Source: Marinobacter sp. ELB17
GTDB taxonomy: Bacteria; Pseudomonadota; Gammaproteobacteria; Pseudomonadales; Oleiphilaceae
Reading direction: 5' to 3'
Assembly: GCF_000169375.1 (NCBI RefSeq)
Contig: NZ_AAXY01000001.1
Span: forward strand, 1-64,000
DNA: 64,000 bases
Part shown: piece after piece, positions 10,005 through 18,631 of the stretch
How positions within the stretch are numbered: position 1 is the first letter of the stretch
Layout of the letters: the number at the start of each line of letters is the position of its first letter
Program-made: the position numbers and the translations under genes
The notes under the pieces: model-generated
The model's database searches: none
Told to the model about the DNA's origin: nothing
What the model saw: only the letters and a program-made list of their open reading frames with translations

Positions 10005-10027
10005 AGCCGCAGCATGATGCTGCGGCT
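10005..10027. terminator. bidirectional hairpin between mcp and ridA-like gene
   Basis: A perfect 10-bp stem (AGCCGCAGCA / TGCTGCGGCT) with a 3-base loop lies between two convergent genes and is followed by TTC/T-rich bases on each side. Position and symmetry suit a shared terminator. Confidence 0.6.
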
Positions 10028-10036
10028 TCTATCAAA

Positions 10037-10387
10037 TCAGCCTCTTGCTGCGGCCGTAACGATCAATTCAACCTTTAATTCAGGCCTTGCCAAGCGTGCT
10101 TCACCACAAGCCCGGGCAGGGGCATGGCCAGCCGGTACCCACGCGTCCCACACCGAATTCATAGCCTCAAAGTCAGCCATATCAGACAGCCAGATGATCA
10201 CCTGCAATAAATCTTCACGGCTAGAACCAACGCTCTTTAATAGTGCATCAACGCGGGCAAGTGCTTCACGGGTTTGGTCAGCTACGTCATCCGAGGCGTT
10301 GCCGACTTGGCCAGCCAGATACACGGTTTGATTGTGAACAACAACGCGGCTCATCCGCGTGCCTGTTTCAAATCGTTGAATTTCCAT
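10037..10387 (-). CDS. RidA/YjgF-family enamine-imine deaminase
   Basis: A 116-residue protein of the Rid (YjgF/YER057c/UK114) family, trimeric cytosolic proteins that hydrolyse reactive imine/enamine intermediates to 2-keto acids and ammonia. Visible signatures are VYLAGQVG near the N-terminus, the ADQTREALARVDALLKSVG helix, and VWDAWVPAGHAPARACGEA, which contains the conserved arginine-containing substrate-binding segment. The length is standard. A pair of palindromes lies just upstream at 10422-10453. It is not in an obvious operon. Confidence 0.9.
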   Translation of the reverse strand: MEIQRFETGTRMSRVVVHNQTVYLAGQVGNASDDVADQTREALARVDALLKSVGSSREDLLQVIIWLSDMADFEAMNSVWDAWVPAGHAPARACGEARLARPELKVELIVTAAARG

Positions 10388-10421
10388 AAATCCCTCTTGG
10401 TAAGATCTCTGAATTAAGATG

Positions 10422-10453
10422 ATAACAGCAATGCTGTTATGGCGCTTAAGCGC
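10422..10453. promoter_or_regulatory. two adjacent palindromes in a divergent intergenic region
   Basis: A perfect 19-base inverted repeat (ATAACAGCA-A-TGCTGTTAT, 10422-10440) is followed at once by the 12-base palindrome GCGCTTAAGCGC (10442-10453). Both lie between the divergent ridA-like gene and the dehydrogenase gene, a natural place for an operator. No binding protein can be named. Confidence 0.5.
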
Positions 10454-10657
10454 ACTTTTAAGGCTTTTGTGGTGGCGCGGTCATCCGTTTTTGGAAGTGC
10501 CAAACGGTACTTTCTGATGCAGACTGAAAGTTCGCGTATCATCGTGTTAATTTTATGGGTTTATTTTATGCGCTTACCTACGAACTAGGCGTCTGCGAAG
10601 CCCTCGAAGCTGCGTTCTCGCATACAAAATCGTTTTAAGAAAATGGATTCAATCACC

Positions 10658-11305
10658 ATGACAGATCAGATAAGAGTAGCCATTGCCGGTTATGGTAGCT
10701 TGGGCCGGGGCGTGGAAGCGTCTTTGGCACAAAATTCGGACATGGAGCTGATTTGTGTGTTTAGCCGCCGTGATTCTGCCAGCGTGACACTTTTAGATCA
10801 AAAGGTGCCGGTATACGGTATGGCGGATGTCGAGCAGTATCAGGATGAAGTGGATGTGATGATTCTGTGTGGCGGCTCTAAAACCGATCTACCGGAACAG
10901 GGGCCATACCTGACGCAGTTTTTTAACACGGTGGACAGTTTTGACACCCATGAAAAAGCGAATGAATACTTTGCAGCACAGGATGATGCCGCGCAAAAGT
11001 CTGGCAACATTGCGCTTTTGGCTGTGGGCTGGGACCCCGGTCTGATGTCACTGAACCGTCTGTTTGGTGAAACCATTTTGCCGGAAGGTAAAACCGATAC
11101 CGGTACCCAAAGCAAACAGACCATCGAGTGCTCGTTGGCTCTAGGCAGTAACCTCGAGTTCACCGCCAGTGTTCTGGTAGCCTACTCTCGGGCTGTTTAC
11201 AGGCTGGCGCGCTCAGGTGAGATTGGAGCCAAAACCGTGTTTGACGTTGCACCGGGTTTGCTGTCACCCAAAAGTCCGTCGCAGCTGCGTAAAGAGCTGC
11301 TCTGA
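10658..11305 (+). pseudogene. meso-diaminopimelate D-dehydrogenase with internal deletion
   Basis: The N-terminal ~145 residues match Ddh, the NADPH-dependent enzyme of the dehydrogenase route to lysine and cell-wall diaminopimelate: the Rossmann motif RVAIAGYGSLGRGVE, then CGGSKTDLPEQGP, NTVDSFDTH and GWDPGLMSLNR. The last ~60 residues also match (LALGSNLEFTASVLVAYSRA, LSPKSPSQLR). Between LPEGKTDTG and QSKQTIEC roughly 100 residues of the usual ~325 are missing, although the frame is kept. The missing part carries much of the substrate domain, so I call it inactive. An alternative ATG lies five codons upstream at 10643. Confidence 0.75.
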
Positions 11306-11341
11306 TCACAACGCCCGCGGAGAATACAATGGCGCATTCTA

Positions 11342-11629
11342 ATGAGGATTGAAGCCGAGAACCTGCCAGACAGCACCATCAGCTGCTCAAGCTGCGAGGC
11401 CTGCTGCTGTCGCCTCGAAGTCATGCTGATTACAGAGACCGGCGTGCCTGAGCGTTTCATCGCAACGGACCAGTGGGGCAGCCGCACCATGGCCCGACTG
11501 GACGACGGCTGGTGCGCCGCGCTGGACCGCAACACCATGTCTTGCTCAATTTATCAGAAGCGCCCGTTTATCTGCCGTGAATTCGAAATGGGCGGTTACG
11601 AGTGCATAGTCGAGCGTGCCGTTCCTTAG
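11342..11629 (+). CDS. YkgJ-family cysteine-cluster protein
   Basis: A 95-residue protein with the CSSCEACCCRLEV cluster near the N-terminus and CSIYQKRPFICREFE near the C-terminus. This is the conserved pattern of the YkgJ/CxxCxxCC family, predicted metal (zinc or iron-sulphur) binders of unknown biochemical role. The length is close to that of the shorter family members. It follows the broken dehydrogenase gene by 36 bases. Confidence 0.8.
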   Translation: MRIEAENLPDSTISCSSCEACCCRLEVMLITETGVPERFIATDQWGSRTMARLDDGWCAALDRNTMSCSIYQKRPFICREFEMGGYECIVERAVP

Positions 11630-11739
11630 TGTCCCGTCTGTAAGCCTTATTGCCCGTGTTGGTGTGTTATTGTATTAATTAGCTACTATTACGCGAGCTA
11701 TTCAAATCGCAACAGCATGAAGTGAAAGGGTGATTGGCA

Positions 11740-12738
11740 ATGAACATACACGACGTGGCGTTTTCAGTATTGGATTTAGCCTCCACAAAAGACAACGATG
11801 AAGGCGCAGCGCCGGCTTTGCAGCGCTCACTGACGCTGGCCAAACATGCAGAACAGTTAGGCTTCAACCGTTACTGGGTGGCCGAACACCACAATATGGA
11901 CGCCATTGTCAGCTCCGCCACCGCGGTTGTGGTTGGTTATTTGGCGGCGGGTACGCAGAAAATTCGCGTGGGGGCAGGGGGCGTGATGCTGCCAAACCAC
12001 GCGCCCATCGTTATCGCCGAACAGTTCGGCACTCTGGAGGCGCTCTACCCGGGCCGTATTGACCTGGGCTTGGGCCGTGCGCCAGGCACTGACCCACTCA
12101 CATCCCGCGCTTTGCGCAAACACCTGAGCGGAAGTGTGGATGATTTCCCTGCGGACGTGGAAGAGCTGCAGGCCTTTCTGGGGCCGCGCCAACCCGGCCA
12201 AAAGGTCGTGGCTATGCCGGGTGTGGACAGCAACGTGCCGATCTGGTTGTTGGGTTCCAGCTTGTTCAGCGCACAACTGGCGGCAAAAAAGGGTTTGCCT
12301 TACGCCTTTGCGTCGCATTTTGCGCCGCGCATGATGATGCAGGCTATAGACATATACCGCAGCCAGTTTCAGCCGTCGAAATTGTTGGACAAGCCCTATG
12401 TAATGCTGGGTGTGCCCTTGGTTGCGGCCGACACCGATGAGCAAGCCGAGTTGTTGGCCACCACCACCTATCAACGCATACTGTCGTTAATCCGTGGCCA
12501 GAGCCTGAAGATGCGCCCGCCAGTGGCGAGCATGGATGGCCTGTGGCATCCCCAGGAAGAGCAAACCGTGCGAGATTTTTTGGGCCTGGCAATGATTGGC
12601 AGTGGCGACACCGTCAAACAAAAGCTGCAAACGCTTTTGCAGCACACCCAGGCGGACGAGCTTCTTTTCACCTGCGATCTCTATAACCAGCAAGACCGCT
12701 TGCGTTCGTTTGAGATTCTGGCTGCTCTCAAGAATTAG
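11740..12738 (+). CDS. luciferase-like (LLM class) flavin-dependent oxidoreductase
   Basis: A 332-residue protein of the bacterial luciferase-like monooxygenase family (MsnO8/YhbW-like subgroup). Visible family features are FNRYWVAEHHNMDAIVSSA, the VGAGGVMLPNHAPIVIAEQFG strand-loop, and LGLGRAPGTDP. These use FMN or F420 to oxidise an organic substrate; this subgroup has no assigned substrate. The ATG at 11740, after GAAAGGGTG, is preferred over the in-frame TTG two codons upstream. Confidence 0.88.
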   Translation: MNIHDVAFSVLDLASTKDNDEGAAPALQRSLTLAKHAEQLGFNRYWVAEHHNMDAIVSSATAVVVGYLAAGTQKIRVGAGGVMLPNHAPIVIAEQFGTLEALYPGRIDLGLGRAPGTDPLTSRALRKHLSGSVDDFPADVEELQAFLGPRQPGQKVVAMPGVDSNVPIWLLGSSLFSAQLAAKKGLPYAFASHFAPRMMMQAIDIYRSQFQPSKLLDKPYVMLGVPLVAADTDEQAELLATTTYQRILSLIRGQSLKMRPPVASMDGLWHPQEEQTVRDFLGLAMIGSGDTVKQKLQTLLQHTQADELLFTCDLYNQQDRLRSFEILAALKN

Positions 12739-12761
12739 CCGGGCCTTAAAACTCTGGCTAG

Positions 12762-13004
12762 TTATTTTTCCTGAGCCGTTTTTACCCGTATTTTGTTGGT
12801 GCCCAGACGCGTCTCGTGCAACTTTGCCTTGGCTAATTTTGCCTGTTTTGCGTCGGGCATCTCAACGAAACCAAACCCTTTTGATTTTCCGGTTTCTTTA
12901 TCCAGAACCAGAGTGCACTCGGTCACGGTGCCGTGTGCCTCAAATAGCTCGCGGATTTCCTGTTCGGTGGTGGTGCGGGCGAGATTACGAACTAATAGTT
13001 GCAT
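12762..13004 (-). CDS. RRM-domain RNA-binding protein
   Basis: An 80-residue protein made of a single RNA recognition motif: RNP2 is LLVRNLA and RNP1 is KGFGFVEM, in the expected order and spacing. Small single-RRM proteins are found in many proteobacteria and cyanobacteria and are thought to bind RNA, often with stress or cold induction. The start at 13004 gives the standard N-terminus; a longer frame upstream to 13136 is not family-like. It is convergent with the LLM gene. Confidence 0.85.
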   Translation of the reverse strand: MQLLVRNLARTTTEQEIRELFEAHGTVTECTLVLDKETGKSKGFGFVEMPDAKQAKLAKAKLHETRLGTNKIRVKTAQEK

Positions 13005-13182
13005 GGTTGGCCATAGTGATAGGGGGTGATAGAAAGTGATGCCCGGGATTGTTTCAGTATGGCTGGATAAGAACAAGCGCAACAGCCAACTTTGCGTTTT
13101 TGGGAAGCCTTTTTCCGTTGATGTAAGCGCGCTCACACAAAAATTTCGGGTTCGCTAAACTAATAGTCCTCACAGGGGAGAC

Positions 13183-13875
13183 TCAGCGTTTCCAGAGCAA
13201 ATAGTTTTCAATCACATCCCTCACAAATACAGCGTAGTCGTCGACGCCAACGCCTTGATCACGATATTTTCGGCGTTTCAAATACCAATCCTGCAACAAG
13301 GCTTTTGTCATTAGGGAAACTAAACGTGCGTTTTTTGCTTCGTATATCTTTGCTTTGATGCCATCTTCAATCAAATCCAGAAAGATCTCTTCGATTTCAA
13401 GTTCGATCGCAACAGCGTCACGCTTTTCTGGAGCCGGTAGACTCTTTGCTTCCATGTAGGAAAAATAGAACCAGGCCCGCATTTGTTCGCTCAGATATAG
13501 ATGGGCCTTGATGGCGGCAAACAATCGATCGCGTATATCCTCGACCTGGCTGGTGTAATGAAGAAGAGTCCGGCGCGTGATAATAAAACCGTGGCTTTGA
13601 ATCAAATGAATCAGGTCGGCTTTGTTGCTAATGTAGGCGTATAACCCGCCCATGCTCATCCCTGAATCGGCGCACAAATCTCTCAATGTCATCGCATGAA
13701 AACCCTTGGAATTGGCCAGTCGAAGTGTTGACTCAATAATCCGTGTCAGGTTTTTGACCGCAGTTGCCTCCTTTTTAATGCTTATGCGGTCTTTGTTTTG
13801 ACGGTAAACATCACGGATCACATCCTCCTTCGACAGGCTCAATTCGCCGCGAAACGCTTCATAATTTTCAATCAT
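13183..13875 (-). CDS. TetR-family transcriptional regulator of the acid-catabolic cluster
   Basis: A 230-residue TetR-type repressor. The helix-turn-helix is at about residues 60-95 (LRDLCADSGMSMGGLYAYIS), after an N-terminal extension of about 35 residues that is longer than usual. The C-terminal ~130 residues form the ligand and dimer domain. It is the last gene of the minus-strand cluster that runs down from 23654, 33 bases after the ABC ATPase. A good TetR-like palindrome lies at 23679-23700, at the head of that cluster. The likely role is repression relieved by an acyl-CoA or acid; this is inference. Confidence 0.85.
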   Translation of the reverse strand: MIENYEAFRGELSLSKEDVIRDVYRQNKDRISIKKEATAVKNLTRIIESTLRLANSKGFHAMTLRDLCADSGMSMGGLYAYISNKADLIHLIQSHGFIITRRTLLHYTSQVEDIRDRLFAAIKAHLYLSEQMRAWFYFSYMEAKSLPAPEKRDAVAIELEIEEIFLDLIEDGIKAKIYEAKNARLVSLMTKALLQDWYLKRRKYRDQGVGVDDYAVFVRDVIENYLLWKR

Positions 13876-13907
13876 ATCCGCTCCTGCGGCGATTATTCCA
13901 AGCCAAA

Positions 13908-14612
13908 TTACGCGACCGACAAGAATCTGTCTTGAGTGGTCTGGTCAGCTCGCAGTTCGTCACTAGTGGCTTGATGGACAACCTGCCCTTTTTCCAGAAT
14001 GTAGGCTCTCTGGGCATGTTTCAGTGCGAATCGAACATTCTGGTCAGTGAATATTATGGTCGTTGTCTGACTAAGATCGTCAATTAACTCCCCGATCTGC
14101 TGCACAATAACCGGGGCCAGCCCCTCATTGGGTTCATCCAGCAACAACAGCCTGGGCTGAGTCATCAACGAACGAGCTACCGCCAGCATTTGCTGCTGTC
14201 CACCAGACAAAGTCGCTCCGTCTTGATCTTCTCGCTCTCCCAACATTTCGTATTTCTTGAGGATATTATCCACTGTCCAGTGGGCGGCGCTCCCCCTGCG
14301 CTGATAAGCGGCCACTTCGAGGTTGTCCCGGACGCTCAGACTGGGAAAAATCCGGCGATCCTCCGGCACATAACCAATGCCTGAACGGGCAATTCGGTGC
14401 GGCGGCAAACCCTGAATTCGCTTGCCGTTAAAGATCACCTCACCAGATCGAGGAGGTGTTAAGCCGATAATACTTTTCAGTGTTGTACTCTTTCCGGCTC
14501 CGTTCCGGCCGAGTAGACAAACAGTCTCACCCTCTTCCAGTTGAAGAGTAACGCCTTGAAGCGCTTGGCTTTCGCCATAGAACGTCTGGATATTGCGAAC
14601 ATCAAGAATCAT
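13908..14612 (-). CDS. Liv-type ABC transporter ATP-binding protein (LivF-like)
   Basis: A 234-residue ABC ATPase of the hydrophobic-amino-acid/organic-acid uptake type. Walker A is GRNGAGKSTT, the signature is LSGGQQQML and Walker B is LLLLDEPNEGLAP. The EPNEGLAP ending is characteristic of the LivF branch. It overlaps the LivG-like gene by 4 bases. With the two permeases and the binding protein it completes a five-part HAAT importer. Its place beside acyl-CoA genes suggests uptake of an organic acid and not necessarily leucine. Confidence 0.92.
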   Translation of the reverse strand: MILDVRNIQTFYGESQALQGVTLQLEEGETVCLLGRNGAGKSTTLKSIIGLTPPRSGEVIFNGKRIQGLPPHRIARSGIGYVPEDRRIFPSLSVRDNLEVAAYQRRGSAAHWTVDNILKKYEMLGEREDQDGATLSGGQQQMLAVARSLMTQPRLLLLDEPNEGLAPVIVQQIGELIDDLSQTTTIIFTDQNVRFALKHAQRAYILEKGQVVHQATSDELRADQTTQDRFLSVA

Positions 14613-15391
14613 GCGCCGGTCTCCTCGGTCACTTCGTCTTCTTCCTCACCCAAGTAGGCACGTCGAACCTCGGGGTGGCTCTTCACTTCCGCTGGAGTGC
14701 CTGCAAACAACTTTTCACCACGGTGCATGACGAGAATGCGATCCGCTAAATCGAAGACCACATCCATATCATGCTCGGTGATGAGGAACGTATAGTCGCC
14801 ACTGTTTGCCAGACTTTTGATCAGTCTTGTGGTTCGTCGGGTTTCCTCCGGCGTCATTCCTGCCGTTGGCTCGTCCAGCAGAACCAATTTTGGACGCGTC
14901 GCCAGAACCATCGCTATCTCTAACAGACGCTTGTCGCCATAACTGATGACCTCGGCACGTTGATCCTTGAGGCTATCGACACCCAGGCGCTTGAGGAGCT
15001 CTACCGCTTCCTGCTGAATGCCGGTGTTACGAGAGGCAATATTAAACAGCTTGCGACTGTGGCCGTGGTAAGCCGACAACACCACTTCAACGTTTTCTTG
15101 AACCGTCATCTCAGGAAAAATGTTGTTGATCTGAAAAGAACGTGAAATTCCCAATTTGCTAATTTTATGGGGTGGCAGGCCAGTAATGTTTTTACCATCA
15201 AGCGTGATATTGCCCTCAGAGGGCTGCATCCGGCCAGAAACCATGTTGTAAAACGTCGTTTTGCCAGCGCCGTTGGGGCCGATGATAGCCATGGTCTCCT
15301 TCCGCATGACGTCCAGATTGATGCTCGAAACCGCAGCGTTTCCGCCAAAACGTTTGGTGAGGTTTGATATTGTGAGAATTGGATTAGTCAT
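14609..15391 (-). CDS. Liv-type ABC transporter ATP-binding protein (LivG-like)
   Basis: A 260-residue ABC ATPase: Walker A GPNGAGKTTF, Walker B LVLLDEPTAGMTPEE and switch histidine ITEHDMDVVFDLADR, which are the LivG-branch features. The canonical ABC signature position reads VISYGDKRLLEIA, as is usual in LivG. The start at 15391 gives a 4-base overlap with the upstream permease gene; a start six codons earlier is possible but overlaps more. It pairs with the LivF-like protein as a heterodimer on the cytoplasmic face. Confidence 0.92.
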   Translation of the reverse strand: MTNPILTISNLTKRFGGNAAVSSINLDVMRKETMAIIGPNGAGKTTFYNMVSGRMQPSEGNITLDGKNITGLPPHKISKLGISRSFQINNIFPEMTVQENVEVVLSAYHGHSRKLFNIASRNTGIQQEAVELLKRLGVDSLKDQRAEVISYGDKRLLEIAMVLATRPKLVLLDEPTAGMTPEETRRTTRLIKSLANSGDYTFLITEHDMDVVFDLADRILVMHRGEKLFAGTPAEVKSHPEVRRAYLGEEEDEVTEETGA

Positions 15392-16335
15392 TTCTTTATC
15401 TCCATCCACCAGTCAAGGACGGTGCCCAGTAAGCCCTTGCGGAAGAAAATAACCATCAGGGCGAGGATAATACCGAGAACAAGCATCCAGGACTCGGTAA
15501 AGCTGGTTATCCAGGTTTCCAGCAGTACAAACACCGCCGAGCCAACGAACGGTCCCAAAAAGTAGCCTGTGCCACCCAGAATAGCCATCAGTATCGGCTC
15601 TGCAGACATCGACCAATGCAGCAGTTCAGGGCTCGCAACTCGAAGGAACGGAGCAATCAGACCACCTGCCAAGCCAGCAAAAGAGCCTGCAATCACGAAG
15701 GCCACCAACCGATAAGTGCGCACATTCAGGCCGGCAAATGACACCCGCTCAGGATTCTGGCGAATAGCTCTCAGAATCATGCCGAATGAACTACGACAAA
15801 CCAGATATAGCACCGCCGAGGCAATAACAACAATGGCTAGCACCACGTGATAGTAGACAGCTGGATTCGCCAGAGTCAGATCAAGCCCGAGCCCGAATGA
15901 GCCCAGGGAAAAGCCCGCTAGTCCGTCACTGCCATTGGTGACTGAGCGCCACTGGTATGCAATAGCAAAAACCATCATGCCAAAGGCCAGAGTCAACATG
16001 GCGAAATACACTTCATTCAGCCGAACGCAGAAGAAACCAATGATCAAGGCCAATAGCGCGGAGACACCCATGGATACCAGCAGGCCGACGACGAACGGCC
16101 ACTCCAGATATATTAGCACCAGCGCCATGGCGTAGGAGCCGATACCGAAGAAGGCCGCATGCCCGAAACTCAGCATTCCTGTATAGCCAAAAATCAGATT
16201 AAAACTGGCTGCGAACAAGCCTAGAATAAGAATCTCGGTAAAAATGAAAATATAAAAATAAGAGGCAATCCACGGCACCGCAATCAGCCCCGCAATCACC
16301 AAAGTCAGCAAGGCCCATAAAATCTTGATCTTCAT
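15388..16335 (-). CDS. Liv-type ABC permease (LivM-like)
   Basis: A 315-residue permease with eight to ten membrane helices. It has the family motifs LIFGYTGMLSFGHAAFFGIG near the N-terminus and GLAGGLIAPFLRVASPE in the middle of the C-terminal half. It overlaps both its neighbours by 4 bases, so translation of the permease/ATPase block is coupled. Confidence 0.92.
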   Translation of the reverse strand: MKIKILWALLTLVIAGLIAVPWIASYFYIFIFTEILILGLFAASFNLIFGYTGMLSFGHAAFFGIGSYAMALVLIYLEWPFVVGLLVSMGVSALLALIIGFFCVRLNEVYFAMLTLAFGMMVFAIAYQWRSVTNGSDGLAGFSLGSFGLGLDLTLANPAVYYHVVLAIVVIASAVLYLVCRSSFGMILRAIRQNPERVSFAGLNVRTYRLVAFVIAGSFAGLAGGLIAPFLRVASPELLHWSMSAEPILMAILGGTGYFLGPFVGSAVFVLLETWITSFTESWMLVLGIILALMVIFFRKGLLGTVLDWWMEIKK

Positions 16336-17201
16336 GCCGCTGCCCCTTTGCCCATAATGCCATTAGGTTTGAACAGCAGAACCAGCGCCATTCCCAAAAA
16401 TGGCAAAAGCATGTTTACCTCTGGAAAATAACGACCACCAAAGCCATGGATCAGCCCGAGAATAATGGCGCCAAGCAAGGCCCCGGGGAAACTTCCAAGC
16501 CCACCGATTACCACCACAATGAAGGATTCGATAATAATTTTGTCACCCATGCCAGGATCCAGTGCACGCATCGGAGCTGCAATCACACCGCCGACAGCCG
16601 CAAGCCAGGCGCCAAAGGCAAACACACCCGTCACCACCAGCCGGGTATTGATACACAAGACCTCTGCCATATCGCGATCCAGAGCGGCAGCACGCATGAT
16701 TCGACCGATTCGGGTCCGGTTAAACAGGAACCAGAGGCCAGCCAGCAGCGCCAGGCCCATGACAATCACAAACAGGCTGTATGTCGGTATGGAACTACCC
16801 ATAATATCCATCGACCCGGCCAGCAGCTGAGGTGGTTGAACAACCTGAATTCCACTGCCCCAGATCATTCGCACGCTCTCGTTAATGATTAACAAAAGTG
16901 CGAAAGTGAGTAACAAACTGTCTGCTATATCCCTGGAATAAATATACCGTAATAAAAACCGGTCGATGAGAACCGCCAATATAGCCACGCCAAGCGGAGC
17001 CAATAGCAGCGCTGCCCAAAACGGCATTCCTACTATGTTGATCAGGGTAAATGCCAGGTACGCCCCCAGCATGTAGAGCGCTCCGTGAGCAAAGTTGATG
17101 ATGTTTAAAACACCAAACACGATATTCAGTCCCACTGCGATAATGAACAGCAGAAGCCCGATATCAAGACTATTCAGCAACGCCGATCCGATGCCAGACA
17201 T
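16332..17201 (-). CDS. Liv-type ABC permease (LivH-like)
   Basis: A 289-residue permease. The N-terminal LNIVFGVLNIINFAHGALYM and the C-terminal VVVIGGLGSFPGALLGAIIL motifs are those of the LivH branch. It is the first permease after the binding-protein gene, 78 bases downstream of it, and overlaps the LivM-like gene by 4 bases. Confidence 0.92.
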   Translation of the reverse strand: MSGIGSALLNSLDIGLLLFIIAVGLNIVFGVLNIINFAHGALYMLGAYLAFTLINIVGMPFWAALLLAPLGVAILAVLIDRFLLRYIYSRDIADSLLLTFALLLIINESVRMIWGSGIQVVQPPQLLAGSMDIMGSSIPTYSLFVIVMGLALLAGLWFLFNRTRIGRIMRAAALDRDMAEVLCINTRLVVTGVFAFGAWLAAVGGVIAAPMRALDPGMGDKIIIESFIVVVIGGLGSFPGALLGAIILGLIHGFGGRYFPEVNMLLPFLGMALVLLFKPNGIMGKGAAA

Positions 17202-17279
17202 GGATTACCTCGTTTCGTTAGGGCCGGTGCCGTGACGCACCCAATGGGCGCCACGGCAATCGTTCAGGCAATCTCTAAT

Positions 17280-18503
17280 TCAGAGATTGCAACCGGTCTC
17301 TTCGATAGAGCGAGCCACATCTTCGCCGTCAAAGATCTGCAGATCAGTCAGTGTGCGGATACCGTACTTGGAATTCATTGGGCCTGAAATACCCCAGTTC
17401 GGACTGACCATTGCCTGGTTATCGCCTTTGCGGAACGTAATCGTGCCGTTCGGAGCTTCCATGCTCATCCCACTAAGTGCCTTTGCAACTGCAGAGGCAT
17501 CAGTAGTGCCCGCTGCTTCCATTGCCTTTTTATAGGCATAAATAGCGGCATAGGCACCTTCAGCGTTATAGCTGGGCGGAACGTCGTAGGCATCGACATA
17601 CGCCTTAACAAAGTGGGCATTGACGTCGTTATCATAAGCGTCGTACCAGTACCGGGTAGAAAGGTGCACGCCTTCCGGCATCTCGTCGCCAAGAGCCGAT
17701 AACACTTCGGTCGCCGCACCGACGGTAAACAGCAGTTCGTAGTCTTTTTCAAAGAATCCGCGATTGTTGGCCTGGCGAATGAAGTTAACCAGATCACCAC
17801 CCCAAACAGAGATAAGAACACCGTCGGCATCTGAGTCCATCACCCGATCAATGAAGGGCGTAAAATCTTCAGCTCCAAAACGTGGGAAATTGGTCTCCGA
17901 CATCAGGTTGACGTCAGGTTTGAGCTCTTTCAGGTAGTTTCCGAAAAACTCCCAGGATTGGTGACCGAAAGCATAGTCAGGGCCGATAGTCGTCCAGTTA
18001 GTGGCATCAAGTTTTTCAGCCACTAGAGCAGCGGCCTTCATGTTCTGGGCAACATTTACACTTATACGGTAGGTGAACGCATTACACAGTTTTCCGGTAA
18101 CATCGGGAGTGGCTGCATGGGTAATAATGAGTGGTTTCTGCAGCTCGGGCATTGTCGGCACCATGCCCTGGGCGACGCCGGAACTATCCAGCCCTACCAA
18201 GGCGTCAACACCTTCCGAGTACACTAATTTGCGGGCTGCTTGTATGGCCACCGACGCTTTACCCTGGCTATCTTCGTAGACCATCTCGACTTGCCGGCCT
18301 AGAATTCCGCCAGAGGCGTTGATTTCATCGACCGCGAGGTTAATGCCCTTCTGGGCAAACTCACCATAGGTCGCAGCGCTGCCAGAGAGAATGTAGATTC
18401 CCCCTATGCGAATTGGCTCCTCCGCGTAACTGGTGCTTGCGGCACCCATCGCAGCGGCTGCGGTTATCGCAACCAGGATTTTTTTTACACGTGTTTTTAT
18501 CAT
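17280..18503 (-). CDS. periplasmic substrate-binding protein of the Liv-type importer
   Basis: A 407-residue LivK/AmiC-fold binding protein with a signal peptide of about 27 residues (lysine/arginine start, AAAAMGAASTSYA). The mature protein begins EEPIRIGGIYILSGSAATYG and contains GRQVEMVYEDSQGKASVAI, typical of Peripla_BP_6 proteins in clusters for aromatic or aliphatic acids. It is separated by ~130 bases from the upstream ligase gene, leaving room for an internal promoter. That would allow the transporter to be made in excess of the enzymes. Confidence 0.9.
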   Translation of the reverse strand: MIKTRVKKILVAITAAAAMGAASTSYAEEPIRIGGIYILSGSAATYGEFAQKGINLAVDEINASGGILGRQVEMVYEDSQGKASVAIQAARKLVYSEGVDALVGLDSSGVAQGMVPTMPELQKPLIITHAATPDVTGKLCNAFTYRISVNVAQNMKAAALVAEKLDATNWTTIGPDYAFGHQSWEFFGNYLKELKPDVNLMSETNFPRFGAEDFTPFIDRVMDSDADGVLISVWGGDLVNFIRQANNRGFFEKDYELLFTVGAATEVLSALGDEMPEGVHLSTRYWYDAYDNDVNAHFVKAYVDAYDVPPSYNAEGAYAAIYAYKKAMEAAGTTDASAVAKALSGMSMEAPNGTITFRKGDNQAMVSPNWGISGPMNSKYGIRTLTDLQIFDGEDVARSIEETGCNL

Positions 18504-18631
18504 TGTAATGTTCCTTCCTTATTGTCTTTATTTTCAGCGGAACTTTCGAACCCAGTGTTTTAGGCCCGAATCACTTTGTTGAAAACGTTTTTGATGCTAT
18601 CGCAACCTCCTTCTGACCACGGCCAGACTTA

